A DNA stretch of 16,222 nucleotides from the NCBI GenBank assembly GCA_017652345.1, contig JAGCBE010000540.1, forward strand, positions 1 to 16,222. Direction: 5' to 3'. A program made the translations under genes and the position numbers. Below are positions 1 through 8,047 of this stretch, one piece after another (the stretch's first letter is position 1; every line of letters starts with the position of its first letter). The DNA comes from Methanobrevibacter sp. (lineage in GTDB: Archaea; Methanobacteriota; Methanobacteria; Methanobacteriales; Methanobacteriaceae). Under the pieces are notes generated by a model. That model worked only from the letters and a program-made list of their open reading frames with translations. It was not told the origin of the DNA and made no database searches.

Positions 1-141
1 CCATTTAGCAACAATTAAACCTTTACCTTATAAGAATACTAACTCAATAAAAACATCATCCTACGTGTCTAAAAAGCACCAAAAACAAAAGAGTACGTTT
101 GTTGTACTCTCTTATTGTTCAGTTATAGGAATCGGTTGGTT
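1..141. repeat. Left inverted terminal repeat (141 bp, perfect)
   Basis: Bases 1-141 are the exact reverse complement of 16082-16222; base 142 is the first mismatch. Both 5' ends begin CCATTTAGC, so each 3' end reads GG. Perfect terminal repeats together with a protein-primed polymerase and a terminal protein indicate the natural ends of a linear genome, where replication starts. A doubled terminal base would suit the sliding-back initiation known for phi29 and relatives; this is inference. The repeat also contains an intrinsic terminator and the first two bases of the appendage stop codon. Confidence 0.95.
76..110 (-). terminator. Intrinsic terminator in left ITR, ends the long leftward operon
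   Basis: Read leftward, a 7-bp stem AGAGTAC/GTACTCT (110-104 with 96-90) with a 7-nt loop is followed by TTTTGTTTTT (89-80). It lies about 30 bases beyond the stop of the appendage gene and would end the leftward structural transcript. The same element is present inverted at the other end. Confidence 0.8.
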
Positions 142-2296
142 ATTCTAATATTTCATACATTAATTCACCAACAGTAGATGCTGAAGCTTCATAAAGTAAG
201 TCATTGTATAATTTCCAATGCATGTGTTCTTCTGATGTTGCTTGACCAAAATATGCATTTGATTGAATAGTATAAGCTATTAAGTAAACAGTTTCACCTA
301 ATGTAATACTTGAATCAGCAGTTGTTAAAGTGATTACTTTAGTATTCATATTTGTATTTGATACTTTATTAGCACGGCCATTTATTTCAATATTCATGTC
401 TTTTCTAAAATGTATAAAATCATTTTCACTAACAGTAATGTGAGTAGTATCAGAACTAGCTGTTATTGTACCTAATAAGCATTTTACTTTAATAGTTGTA
501 TTATTATCATAAGTTCTATGATCTTTACCAAATGCAACACTTTCTAAATAATAAGGTTTATAATAAGTTTTTAATGTAGAACTTGTTAATCCACCTGGAT
601 CAAATGTATAAACATTTCTATGTAGTACATTTTTATTAAAGTTTGCATTGTTTCTTTTCAATAACATATTGTATTTAACATTAGTTGCATCACCTCTAAA
701 CATGCAATTTATTAATCTTAAAGCAGGTGTATTAGTATAATCAGTATAGAATTCAACTAAATCTGATATTGTTTTTGAAATATCACAGTTTTCCAAAACA
801 ACTTCTGATGTAAATGTTTTATTTGCAGCAGTTTCAATATAAAATTTACCGTACATCTTACAATTTGTAAATCTTATTGTATCACGATCTGTATTTGATT
901 TAATTCTAAAGCATTTATCAATTTGTGCGTTTCCTTGTTGACTTGAGAAATCACAATTATCAAAATGTATTAAACCATTATCCCAAAATGAATATAATAC
1001 TTTAGCATGTGATGTTTTAAGTTCATAACGTGATCCATCATCAATAAATACTGAAACTCCATCAGATACAGAACCAGCACCGAATTCATAAAGATAAGTA
1101 TCTACAGAAGGTTGATAACCACTAATATCACAATGATTTAATACTATGTGGCCACCTTTTTTAATATTAATCCAATTAGAAGAACACCAATATCTACAAT
1201 TATTAAACCAATAATTTAGGAATTGATCGCTTGATGTTGCTTGTTCATCATATAAGAATGAAGTCCAACTACCATTCATTGTACATTCATTAAATAAATA
1301 TTCACTATTGTTATTTGTTCCAGTTAATTTGTTAACATATTTCCATGTACCACTAAATGAACAATTATTATATTTTAAGTTTTGAGTTTGACCTGTTGAA
1401 TAATTATCAAATAAAATTCTTTCTTTAGAATCATTTGTTGATACGAATATCAAGTCATTAAATTCTATTCCAGCAAATTTATCATCATTTACAAATGCTG
1501 AACCTGTAAAACCATCAAATATTAATTTTGAATAATTACCGTTAATTATTAAATTAAATATTGAATGATTTTGAATATTAGCAAGAAGATTATTATTTTG
1601 TATTAAATAATTACCATTAGGTATTTCAATTGTATTTTTAAAAGTATAATTAGTTGTTATATCTGAATCATAAAAATAATTATATGAAACATATTCAAAT
1701 ATTCTTTTAAATACTAACGAATCGTCATGAGTATTATCGCCATAAGCACCCAATTGTTTAGCATTTATTACATTGTTTTTAATAACTAGTTCAGCAATTA
1801 ATTCATCATTAGCAAGTTCAACAATGAACATTTCATCAACTACATCATTGTTTGTGATATTTCTTATTTTATATAAAGCTGAACCACCGTCATTTTTAGC
1901 ATGATATCCTAAAGTTTCAGCATAAGAGCCATTTACAAAATTAGTAGCTAATTTCATGTCTGCAACTGTATCAAAACCAAATACTGCTTTACTGTTTAAA
2001 TAATCAGCAATTATTTCTTGTAATTGTCCAGATTCAGCCATTTCATCTAATTTATTATTAACTTCATCTTGAAGATCTATGTTTTCTAAGTATGTAATAA
2101 CATCTTGTAATGCATCTGCATTGTTATTAATTGTTGGTAAAACTTTTTCTTGTAAGAAATTACAAAACCACATCAAAAGTTCTGCATAAGTCATTGATTC
2201 TAAATATGATGTAGGTAGTTCGCCTAATGTCATAATTAATCTTTTGAATGGTGGTAAAGTTTTAACGTCAATACTTGTTACTTCATTTATTGCCAT
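140..2296 (-). CDS. Preneck appendage / tail spike (phi29 gp12-like position)
   Basis: 718-aa receptor-binding virion protein, last gene of the leftward operon. The N-terminal ~100 residues (FKRLIMTLGELPTSYLESMT, then helical segments around 60-95) look like an attachment module seen in appendages of gut Firmicutes phages. A segment near 105-145 (DTVADMKLA, then AKNDGGSALYKI) resembles the entry strand of pectate-lyase-like tail spikes. The middle (~180-560) is Asn/Ser/Thr-rich with repeated short 'NCxF/NNC' turns, typical of a right-handed beta-helix. The length is somewhat below phi29 gp12 (854 aa). The start has a good ribosome site (AAAGGGTG). It follows the lower collar gene by 25 bases. 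The stop codon TAA shares two bases with the ITR. The appendage role rests on order and architecture; the receptor and any enzymatic activity cannot be told. Confidence 0.8.
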   Translation of the reverse strand: MAINEVTSIDVKTLPPFKRLIMTLGELPTSYLESMTYAELLMWFCNFLQEKVLPTINNNADALQDVITYLENIDLQDEVNNKLDEMAESGQLQEIIADYLNSKAVFGFDTVADMKLATNFVNGSYAETLGYHAKNDGGSALYKIRNITNNDVVDEMFIVELANDELIAELVIKNNVINAKQLGAYGDNTHDDSLVFKRIFEYVSYNYFYDSDITTNYTFKNTIEIPNGNYLIQNNNLLANIQNHSIFNLIINGNYSKLIFDGFTGSAFVNDDKFAGIEFNDLIFVSTNDSKERILFDNYSTGQTQNLKYNNCSFSGTWKYVNKLTGTNNNSEYLFNECTMNGSWTSFLYDEQATSSDQFLNYWFNNCRYWCSSNWINIKKGGHIVLNHCDISGYQPSVDTYLYEFGAGSVSDGVSVFIDDGSRYELKTSHAKVLYSFWDNGLIHFDNCDFSSQQGNAQIDKCFRIKSNTDRDTIRFTNCKMYGKFYIETAANKTFTSEVVLENCDISKTISDLVEFYTDYTNTPALRLINCMFRGDATNVKYNMLLKRNNANFNKNVLHRNVYTFDPGGLTSSTLKTYYKPYYLESVAFGKDHRTYDNNTTIKVKCLLGTITASSDTTHITVSENDFIHFRKDMNIEINGRANKVSNTNMNTKVITLTTADSSITLGETVYLIAYTIQSNAYFGQATSEEHMHWKLYNDLLYEASASTVGELMYEILE

Positions 2297-2310
2297 TTAT
2301 ATCACCCTTT

Positions 2311-2985
2311 CTAATATAACCCCATAAACAATTCATTTAGATCATTTATGATGTCTTTATCTATAGCAATAATATTATCACGATATTGTTGTATCATTTT
2401 TTGAGCTGTAGCTGATACACCACTATTACCTTTAATTCTTTTTGTTGAACCTTCTTCTGTATTACCAGTTTGTGAATTAGTGTTATTAGTTGTTGATGTA
2501 GATTCACCTGCTTGTGTATCAGATGCATATTTGCCCTCTAATATAGCACTTTTGTTAACTTGTCCTTGTGGTGTATTTGAGTTAATTGTTAAACCATTAG
2601 AATTAGCAGTTTGTGAATCACTTCCTGAAGTACTATTATCAATTGTACGTTCAAATGTTTCTGTATAATCAACATTAACTAAAGGATCATAATTAATACT
2701 AGCTGAATAAATAAGTGGTAACTTTTGTTCCATGATTTCATTCATAGTAACTTTAACATAATGTCTAAATAATGCAGGTGTTTCAAATCCTATTTCACGC
2801 ATGAAGTAATGATCTACAATCTTTTTAGCTAGTTTATCTTTACTCCATGTACCACGATCATTAATAACATCAATTTCATCTTGTGTTAAATAATCAGATA
2901 GTTCATAATCTTTAAACCATCCTTCAACTGTTTCTCTATCAAAAAAGTCAATAACACGTCTAAGTTCAAATGTATATTTACTCAT
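2311..2985 (-). CDS. Lower collar / tail tube protein (phi29 gp11-like)
   Basis: 224 aa, expected to join the head connector to the tail knob. The N-terminal half is helical and charged (FDRETVEGWFKDYELSDYL; FMREIGFETPALFRHYVK), and KLPLIYSASINYDPL follows. A long Ser/Thr/Asn/Gln/Gly-rich stretch (~118-182) includes SNTPQGQ and YASDTQAG, then a helical tail (ATAQKMIQQYRDNIIAIDKD..LNELFMGLY). This pattern is characteristic of lower collar proteins in phi29-like phages: a flexible polar middle with a conserved C-terminal helix ending in LFMxLY/W. The gene overlaps the end of the connector gene by 8 bases (ATGAGTAA), implying translational coupling. It is shorter than phi29 gp11 (293 aa). The call rests on composition, motifs and order. 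Confidence 0.82.
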   Translation of the reverse strand: MSKYTFELRRVIDFFDRETVEGWFKDYELSDYLTQDEIDVINDRGTWSKDKLAKKIVDHYFMREIGFETPALFRHYVKVTMNEIMEQKLPLIYSASINYDPLVNVDYTETFERTIDNSTSGSDSQTANSNGLTINSNTPQGQVNKSAILEGKYASDTQAGESTSTTNNTNSQTGNTEEGSTKRIKGNSGVSATAQKMIQQYRDNIIAIDKDIINDLNELFMGLY

Positions 2986-3964
2986 CTAAATCACCACTTT
3001 CTGTGATTTCATTTTCAAGTAATTTTTCTTTTTCATCTAATATAACTGATTCAGCATTTTTAATAATGTTATGTAAGTCTGATCTAACTCTTACTTCAAT
3101 TTTATCATCACCAGTTAAACCATATAATTCATTGAATTGATCACATGCTTTTTGTCTTGGTGCTAGTCTACTTTGTAGGTAAAGGTTTATTACTTCATTA
3201 TTTTGATTAGCTTCATCAGTAATTAGTCTTTCTTTTTTCTCAATTGATATTGAGTTAACTCCTAAAAATTGAAGGAATTCGTTCCAGATTTCTTTTTTAT
3301 AATCAATAACTTTATCACAAATAAAAGGTGCATCAGTTTTTAATGATTTTAAACTATTTTCATTTATATTTGAATCTTTATCACCAAATATAAAAGGTTG
3401 ATTGCCATCATATTGAGAATATAAGTTTTCCATAGTCAAGCGTTGTTTATCAGAACATACAACCATAACTGGAGTACGTTGTGCAGACATATTAACATCT
3501 GCTGTTCTTTGAGCTAGATACATTCTATAAGCAAATTGTTCAATTGTAAATGCTGTAGGCATTCCTTCCCAATCGTTCATTACAAATATACATTCTTCTT
3601 CACGTTGTTTTTTAATAGTTTCTTCATCTTCACCTAATTGTGTAAATAATTTTTTATACCAATGTAAGCCATTAAAAGTATTACACATTAGAGCACTAGG
3701 TAGTCCATAAATATTTAAATATCCATTAGTTGAACATTGTGTATTAATGAATCCGAATTCAGGAGTTTCAAACATTGTAGCCATACCTTTATAATATAAT
3801 GATCTTTCTAAATATCTTGAATCCATTCCTTTTGGTAACTTCCATTCAAACATTGATAAAGCTACCATTTTCATACGTCTTAGATAGTCAAAATATGTAT
3901 CATCATTAGATAAAGCAGAATCGATAAATTTTAAATTATCTGGTCGAACGTTTTTTCTTCTCAT
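2978..3964 (-). CDS. Upper collar connector / portal protein (phi29 gp10-like)
   Basis: 328 aa. In phi29 the homologous protein (309 aa) forms the dodecameric portal through which DNA enters and on which pRNA assembles. Seen here: SMFEWKLPKGMDSRYLERSLYY in parts near residues 37-58, then GYLNIYGLPSALMC around 82-95. These match the usual opening of this family (FEW-LP, a helix ending in a small loop, N-YG-P). The C-terminal region is helical and acidic. The start has a strong ribosome site (GAAAGGAAGG). It lies between tail knob and lower collar, as expected from phi29-type order, and overlaps the following lower collar gene by 8 bases. It would be the docking partner of the candidate pRNA at 14864-15031. 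Confidence 0.85.
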   Translation of the reverse strand: MRRKNVRPDNLKFIDSALSNDDTYFDYLRRMKMVALSMFEWKLPKGMDSRYLERSLYYKGMATMFETPEFGFINTQCSTNGYLNIYGLPSALMCNTFNGLHWYKKLFTQLGEDEETIKKQREEECIFVMNDWEGMPTAFTIEQFAYRMYLAQRTADVNMSAQRTPVMVVCSDKQRLTMENLYSQYDGNQPFIFGDKDSNINENSLKSLKTDAPFICDKVIDYKKEIWNEFLQFLGVNSISIEKKERLITDEANQNNEVINLYLQSRLAPRQKACDQFNELYGLTGDDKIEVRVRSDLHNIIKNAESVILDEKEKLLENEITESGDLDE

Positions 3965-3979
3965 TTTATTCCTTCCTTT

Positions 3980-5572
3980 CTAATTATTTGTTTGTGAATA
4001 GTCTAAATATGTTGATGGATTATGCCATACAGTAAATCCACCATTAAATAAATCTTTTAATCGTTGCATGTCATCTTCTGGAATATCACCTAATATATTA
4101 ACTTCAATTGTTTTTATAAAATTCCAGTTAGATCTTGATGTAATGTTTGGAGTTGCAACGGTACATAATTTATAACCAAACATTTCAAAATAAGCATCAA
4201 TTTTACGTGCATATTCTTCTTTTATTCCACATCTTTGAATATGTAATCCCATTGCACCTGTAATAGTACTAACATCACCAGAGTTGATATTTCCACCTAC
4301 TGATGGCGGTATAAGTGAATGTCTATATTGCTCTTGCATTGTATTCCAAATGCCACGTAAAGAACCACCTAATTCAGATACATTTCCATGTATTAAATTT
4401 TGTCCTGCATTAATAACATTACCTATTAAACCTGTTTCAGTTGCTGTCATAGGAGTACCAAAAACATTAGAACCGTTTTGTACTTGCCAATTTGTATAAA
4501 CATCTATAGGATAACTAACTTCAGGATATTTACCTAAAGTAAAACCTTCATCATAATTATTATTTGAACCATTGTATTTAAATGGATAAACTTTTACAGA
4601 ACCACCTGGACATAAAACAGCATCTAAATACGCTGTCATTTTATTATTTTCATCTATTTCCCATACTTCTTGTCTATATGTATTAGCTGTACCAACACCA
4701 TTAGACATTAAAATATAACAAAATGGACTGGTTAATAATTTTTTATTTAGTGGTGTATAACCATCTAGTGATGTTATTCTATCAATTTTATATGTTGAAC
4801 CAGCTGGTGTATCACTTTGTTCAACACGATTTATTATTTCACCAGCAGGTGTTTGAAGTGGAGCCCATGCACTTGGAAACATAAACATTGCAACAATTGC
4901 ATCTGTTGCACCTAATTGATTTAATCTTTGTACAGCTTGATAAACTTGATTACTAGCAATACTATAACGATAATATCCACATCCTGATGGCATTCCATTA
5001 TATGTTCCAGATATATAGATAAGATTACCAACTACACAGTTTGGATCATCAAATGCAACTGTTGAACCTAATACAATGCAATCAGCATAAGTATCAGCAT
5101 AAGCATTATGTGTATATACTTTATATTCACCAGTTTCTAAACCTTCTGGATAAGTATAAGCACCAATAGTATCAGATAATTTTGGTACATGTGAACGTTC
5201 TATAAATGATGGTTTTAATGTATAATCAAACATCCATGTTTGAAATACATCTGTTACAAGTCTACATGAACATGAATTATTTGATTCAAATCTCATGTCT
5301 GTAACAAATGCATAAAACCATTTATTTGAATATCCTTCATTTTTATACATACAATAATTATATGTTAAGCATGTATCAAATGATCCTTCAAAATACAATC
5401 TTTCATCTTTTCTCATATAGGTTGCATTATCCATTTCTAATTTTGGTAAAGATGCAAAATAATTATGTTGATTAGTTGCATTTGCAAAATTAATTTGATG
5501 ACGTGAATCCATTTCAAGCGGGCATTTAATTAAGAATATATCACTTGATGGTGCTATTACATAATTATTCAT
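3980..5572 (-). CDS. Tail knob protein, distal tail (phi29 gp9-like)
   Basis: 530 aa; phi29 gp9, which forms the tail knob and penetrates the membrane, is 599 aa. Family-like features include a beta-rich N-terminus with FYAFVTDM, then CRLVTDVFQTWMFDYTLKPS and FIERSHVPKL at about 105-133, the usual 'VFQT...SFxERxHV' segment. A hydrophobic Gly/Asn-rich stretch at about 377-440 (TETGLIGNVINAGQNLIHGN) corresponds in position to the membrane-active loops of gp9, and HIQRCGIKEEYARKIDAYFE follows it. The ribosome site is GAAAGGAT. It is preceded by a strong hairpin that separates it from the capsid gene, which would lower its expression relative to capsid. The identification is firm by motif and order; the membrane-loop role is inferred from phi29. 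Confidence 0.85.
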   Translation of the reverse strand: MNNYVIAPSSDIFLIKCPLEMDSRHQINFANATNQHNYFASLPKLEMDNATYMRKDERLYFEGSFDTCLTYNYCMYKNEGYSNKWFYAFVTDMRFESNNSCSCRLVTDVFQTWMFDYTLKPSFIERSHVPKLSDTIGAYTYPEGLETGEYKVYTHNAYADTYADCIVLGSTVAFDDPNCVVGNLIYISGTYNGMPSGCGYYRYSIASNQVYQAVQRLNQLGATDAIVAMFMFPSAWAPLQTPAGEIINRVEQSDTPAGSTYKIDRITSLDGYTPLNKKLLTSPFCYILMSNGVGTANTYRQEVWEIDENNKMTAYLDAVLCPGGSVKVYPFKYNGSNNNYDEGFTLGKYPEVSYPIDVYTNWQVQNGSNVFGTPMTATETGLIGNVINAGQNLIHGNVSELGGSLRGIWNTMQEQYRHSLIPPSVGGNINSGDVSTITGAMGLHIQRCGIKEEYARKIDAYFEMFGYKLCTVATPNITSRSNWNFIKTIEVNILGDIPEDDMQRLKDLFNGGFTVWHNPSTYLDYSQTNN

Positions 5573-5590
5573 TTTATCATCCTTTCTAAC

Positions 5591-5628
5591 TTAATAAAAG
5601 AGATAAGGGAATATCCCTTATCCCTTTT
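5591..5628 (-). terminator. Long hairpin after the major capsid gene, partial terminator
   Basis: A 15-bp stem (5596-5610 with 5614-5628) closes on a 3-nt loop just after the capsid stop. In leftward RNA every pair forms, one as U-G; in rightward RNA that position would be an A-C mismatch. This shows the element is built for the leftward transcript. The stem's last bases, CUUUU, plus AUU give a short U run, so it may be a leaky terminator or a 3'-end stabiliser that boosts capsid over tail genes. Confidence 0.7.
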
Positions 5629-5642
5629 AATTAAGGATTAAA

Positions 5643-6959
5643 TTAAGCAGCTGCTGTAACAGTTACTGTAACTGTAGCACTAACAGTTCCGTTAGTTGCT
5701 GTGATAACAGATGTTCCATCATCAACACCAGTAACTTCAACAGTTCTGTTGTCAACTTTTTCAACTGTTGCTTTAGCTTCAGTTCCAGAAGTAAATGTTA
5801 TAGTATCATTTGCTTGGAATGGAGTAGCTGTTATGTGTAATCTAATTTTCTTACCTTCTTCAACAGATGGTGAAGTTTCATTGAATGCTAGAGCTGTAGA
5901 TTCTACACTAGGTGCAGATGTAGCTAGGATAACACCATTTGCGAATAAACTCATATTATACATCTTAATGTTATTTAAGTAGTATTGAATAGATCTGTTG
6001 TTTGGATTGTAGAATGAATCCATGAACATATCTTGACGTCTAATTCTGAACCATGATTTATCAGCAATCATACCAACGATTGCAGAACCATCAAAAATCT
6101 TAGTTCCTTCATCATCGTAAATATCAAAATCATTGATTGTTAAGATATTACCTAATAGTTCAGCTTTATCCATGTTGAATGCACTAGCTAGTACATTAAC
6201 ATCCATATAAGCACGGATATCGTTTCTTAAAATGAAAACAACATCTTCTGGATTAGTCCATGTTACAACTGGACGTCCTTCTCCGCCAACTTTAGACCAT
6301 GCATTGTAACCGCTTGATGGTGTTTGGAATTGTAAGAATAATTCTCTTGCTTTTGTAACAAATGCTTTAGCAGTAGCTTCACTTGATATAGCACTAACTG
6401 TATCAATAACAGCTAAGTTATCTTTATAAGCACCAGCTATTAATTGTTTTGTTGCATTATATTCATCAATATATGCACCATTGTATAGTGAATTAGATAG
6501 ATTTTCAATAAATGTTTCTAAATCACCCCATGAAGTAAATGCTTTTTTAAGTTGTTGTCTACTAAATGTAACAGGATATTGAACATCCATGTTAATAGTA
6601 GTATATTGAACTTTAACATCAGCTTCATATTTAATTAGTAAACCAGCAAAATCTTCAGGATTGTATACACGACCTTTAGCAGGATTAACATATACTTCTT
6701 GACCAGCATAACCTAAAGGAAGAGCATCACCTTCTAATACTACAAATGGATTTCTGAATGCTTTAGCTAAGAATTGAGTATAAACTATTCTATTGATTAA
6801 AGCACCACAGAATTCATTGTATACTTCTGGTACACTCAATACTGGTTGAGCTAGTTTACCGATATCTGAATCACTAGTCAATTCAGGAATATATTGATGA
6901 TAAATTGTACTAGATACTTCACGAATTCTGTTTAAACTTGTAACTAAACTTTCGTTCAT
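5643..6959 (-). CDS. Major capsid protein with C-terminal Ig-like (BIG2) domain
   Basis: 438 aa, close to phi29 gp8 (448 aa). The main body (1 to ~355) would adopt the HK97-like shell fold; typical segments are RIREVSSTIYHQYIPEL near the N-terminus, ARELFLQFQTPSSGYN and DKSWFRIRRQDMFMDSFYNP. The last ~75 residues (SVEEGKKIRLHITATP ... VTGVDDGTSVITATNG ... VTVTVTAAA) form a bacterial Ig-like domain of group 2, as in phi29 gp8, probably displayed on the capsid surface. The ribosome site is GAAGGA. It lies 24 bases after the scaffold gene and is followed by a long hairpin at 5591-5628. Family and order agree; the Ig domain role (surface binding) is known only by analogy. Confidence 0.9.
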   Translation of the reverse strand: MNESLVTSLNRIREVSSTIYHQYIPELTSDSDIGKLAQPVLSVPEVYNEFCGALINRIVYTQFLAKAFRNPFVVLEGDALPLGYAGQEVYVNPAKGRVYNPEDFAGLLIKYEADVKVQYTTINMDVQYPVTFSRQQLKKAFTSWGDLETFIENLSNSLYNGAYIDEYNATKQLIAGAYKDNLAVIDTVSAISSEATAKAFVTKARELFLQFQTPSSGYNAWSKVGGEGRPVVTWTNPEDVVFILRNDIRAYMDVNVLASAFNMDKAELLGNILTINDFDIYDDEGTKIFDGSAIVGMIADKSWFRIRRQDMFMDSFYNPNNRSIQYYLNNIKMYNMSLFANGVILATSAPSVESTALAFNETSPSVEEGKKIRLHITATPFQANDTITFTSGTEAKATVEKVDNRTVEVTGVDDGTSVITATNGTVSATVTVTVTAAA

Positions 6960-6983
6960 TTATTTTTTCCTTCTTTCATTATT

Positions 6984-7304
6984 TTATTTTTTGAAATGAC
7001 CTTTTGAATCAAATAGATCCTTTAGAGTAAATTCTTTAGGTTTTGATTCTTCTTTTTGTTCTTGTTCTCTTGGTTCATCTTTTTCCATAGGTATTTGAGT
7101 TAATAATCTGGAATTAGCAGAAGTTAACATGGCATTTTTGTCTTTTAGGTTTCCAACTTCTTTATTCAGATCATTAATCAAATTAACTGATTTATTGTTT
7201 TCAGTAATAAGCATTCCTAAATCATCACCTATTAAAGCAACATTATCATCACCTAATTTTGTTTTTATGGAATTAGTGATTTCATCAAGTATTTTGCTAT
7301 CCAT
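6984..7304 (-). CDS. Head scaffolding protein (phi29 gp7-like)
   Basis: 106 aa from the ATG at 7304; phi29 gp7 is 98 aa. The N-terminal two thirds are helical with a coiled-coil-like heptad run (SVNLINDLNKEVGNLKDKNA), then a charged Glu/Lys/Pro linker (EKDEPREQEQKEESKPKE) and a short C-terminal helix (FTLKDLFDSKGHFKK) likely to touch the capsid protein. Position directly before the capsid gene fits. In-frame ATGs also exist at 7322 and 7310. The first lies upstream of the ribosome site AAAGGAG (7319-7313) and the second is only 2 bases after it, so 7304, with 8 bases of spacing, is chosen. Low sequence conservation is usual for scaffolds, so the call depends on context and shape. Confidence 0.8.
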   Translation of the reverse strand: MDSKILDEITNSIKTKLGDDNVALIGDDLGMLITENNKSVNLINDLNKEVGNLKDKNAMLTSANSRLLTQIPMEKDEPREQEQKEESKPKEFTLKDLFDSKGHFKK

Positions 7305-7317
7305 AATCATTTCTCCT

Positions 7318-7346
7318 TTCATATATCATAAATTTAAATAAATGTC
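7318..7346 (-). promoter_or_regulatory. Candidate leftward promoter before the scaffold gene
   Basis: Leftward TTGACA (7346-7341), 17-bp spacer, then TATGAA (7323-7318) with TG one base upstream (extended -10). The early-operon candidate at 14791-14763 shares the block TATTGAC-N13-TATGATA. Predicted starts near 7311 would fall after the ribosome site, so such a message would be almost leaderless; transcripts read through from upstream would keep the site. It could drive head and tail genes. Confidence 0.4.
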
Positions 7347-7356
7347 AATATACTGA
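7341..7356. promoter_or_regulatory. Near-palindromic operator-like site over a -35 box
   Basis: The plus strand reads TGTCAATATACTGACA, a 16-bp palindrome broken by one mismatched pair. It overlaps the -35 hexamer of the candidate scaffold promoter, a classic place for a dimeric regulator. No binding protein is identified; several small early ORFs are candidates. Confidence 0.4.
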
Positions 7357-7360
7357 CAAT

Positions 7361-8047
7361 TTACATATTACGAGTTCTTTTATGTAAATTACGATTATAT
7401 TGAATAAACCATGGATATTTATTTTTCTTAGTACCTGTCGGTGTTGGTGTAGGTATTGGTATATTAATAAAGAATGTTTCCCATGGATAATCATGTCTTA
7501 CATTATTATGATCAACATAATATGTTTTAATTAAATTTGTATCATTAACACCCATTAAATCATATAACCATGTTGAATTTGTAAGCATCCATACACCATA
7601 GCTATTTTGATGATATCCTTCATAAGTACCTTTTTTAGCTTCAATATGTAAGTGGTCTGCATCAGTACCCTGTGTACCTGTATGTCCCATTAAATCACCC
7701 TGATAAACATGATCACCTATTTGATGTGATGGATTAGCATTATCATGGTTAATTTGAATACATGCATAATCAGATGTACCATCAATAAAATTGACACGAT
7801 TATCACTTTGCCATACAACAGCAATTGATGTTGAACCCCATTTTGCAACTACATGACAATCAAACGGTGCATAATATGGACATAGATTTACAAAAGAACC
7901 ATTTAAATATCCATCAAAGTCCATAGCATAACAACCATTATGTGAATAGGTTGCTGTATATGAACCCTGTGTTATATACATATTTTCCATAGGAAATAAA
8001 AAGTTTTGTAAACCGTTTAATCCATAACCTTTTTGACCAGCTAGCAT
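7361..8047 (-). CDS. M23-family metallopeptidase, possibly tail-associated (gp13-like)
   Basis: 228 aa. Zinc-ligand pattern of peptidase M23: His36 and Asp43 (HNGCYAMDFDG) and His132-Leu-His134 (DADHLHIEA). GDHVYQGDLMGHTG (~111-124) is the typical strand before the active-site HxH. A Pro/Thr linker (IPIPTPTPTGT) and a basic tail rich in Lys, Arg and Asn follow. The enzyme should cut peptidoglycan cross-bridges. phi29 gp13 carries an M23 domain at the tail tip behind a lysozyme domain; this protein lacks any lysozyme part, so it could be a virion entry enzyme or a second lysin. Its ATG shares one base with the stop of the 38-codon ORF (TAATG). No signal peptide is seen. Confidence 0.8.
   Translation of the reverse strand: MLAGQKGYGLNGLQNFLFPMENMYITQGSYTATYSHNGCYAMDFDGYLNGSFVNLCPYYAPFDCHVVAKWGSTSIAVVWQSDNRVNFIDGTSDYACIQINHDNANPSHQIGDHVYQGDLMGHTGTQGTDADHLHIEAKKGTYEGYHQNSYGVWMLTNSTWLYDLMGVNDTNLIKTYYVDHNNVRHDYPWETFFINIPIPTPTPTGTKKNKYPWFIQYNRNLHKRTRNM

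Noticed and set aside
2480..2668. Rightward ORF of 62 codons inside the lower collar gene
   Set aside because: Mirror of a strongly supported leftward gene; no ribosome site and a protein without recognisable features.
4284..4499. Rightward ORF of 71 codons inside the tail knob gene
   Set aside because: Antisense shadow of a gene with clear family motifs.
5701..5982. Rightward ORF of 93 codons inside the capsid gene
   Set aside because: Antisense to the Ig-like domain; low-complexity Ser/Val/Thr translation with no start signal.
7129..7341. Rightward ORF of 70 codons over the scaffold gene
   Set aside because: Antisense shadow; its hydrophobic look comes from the complement of a coiled-coil gene.
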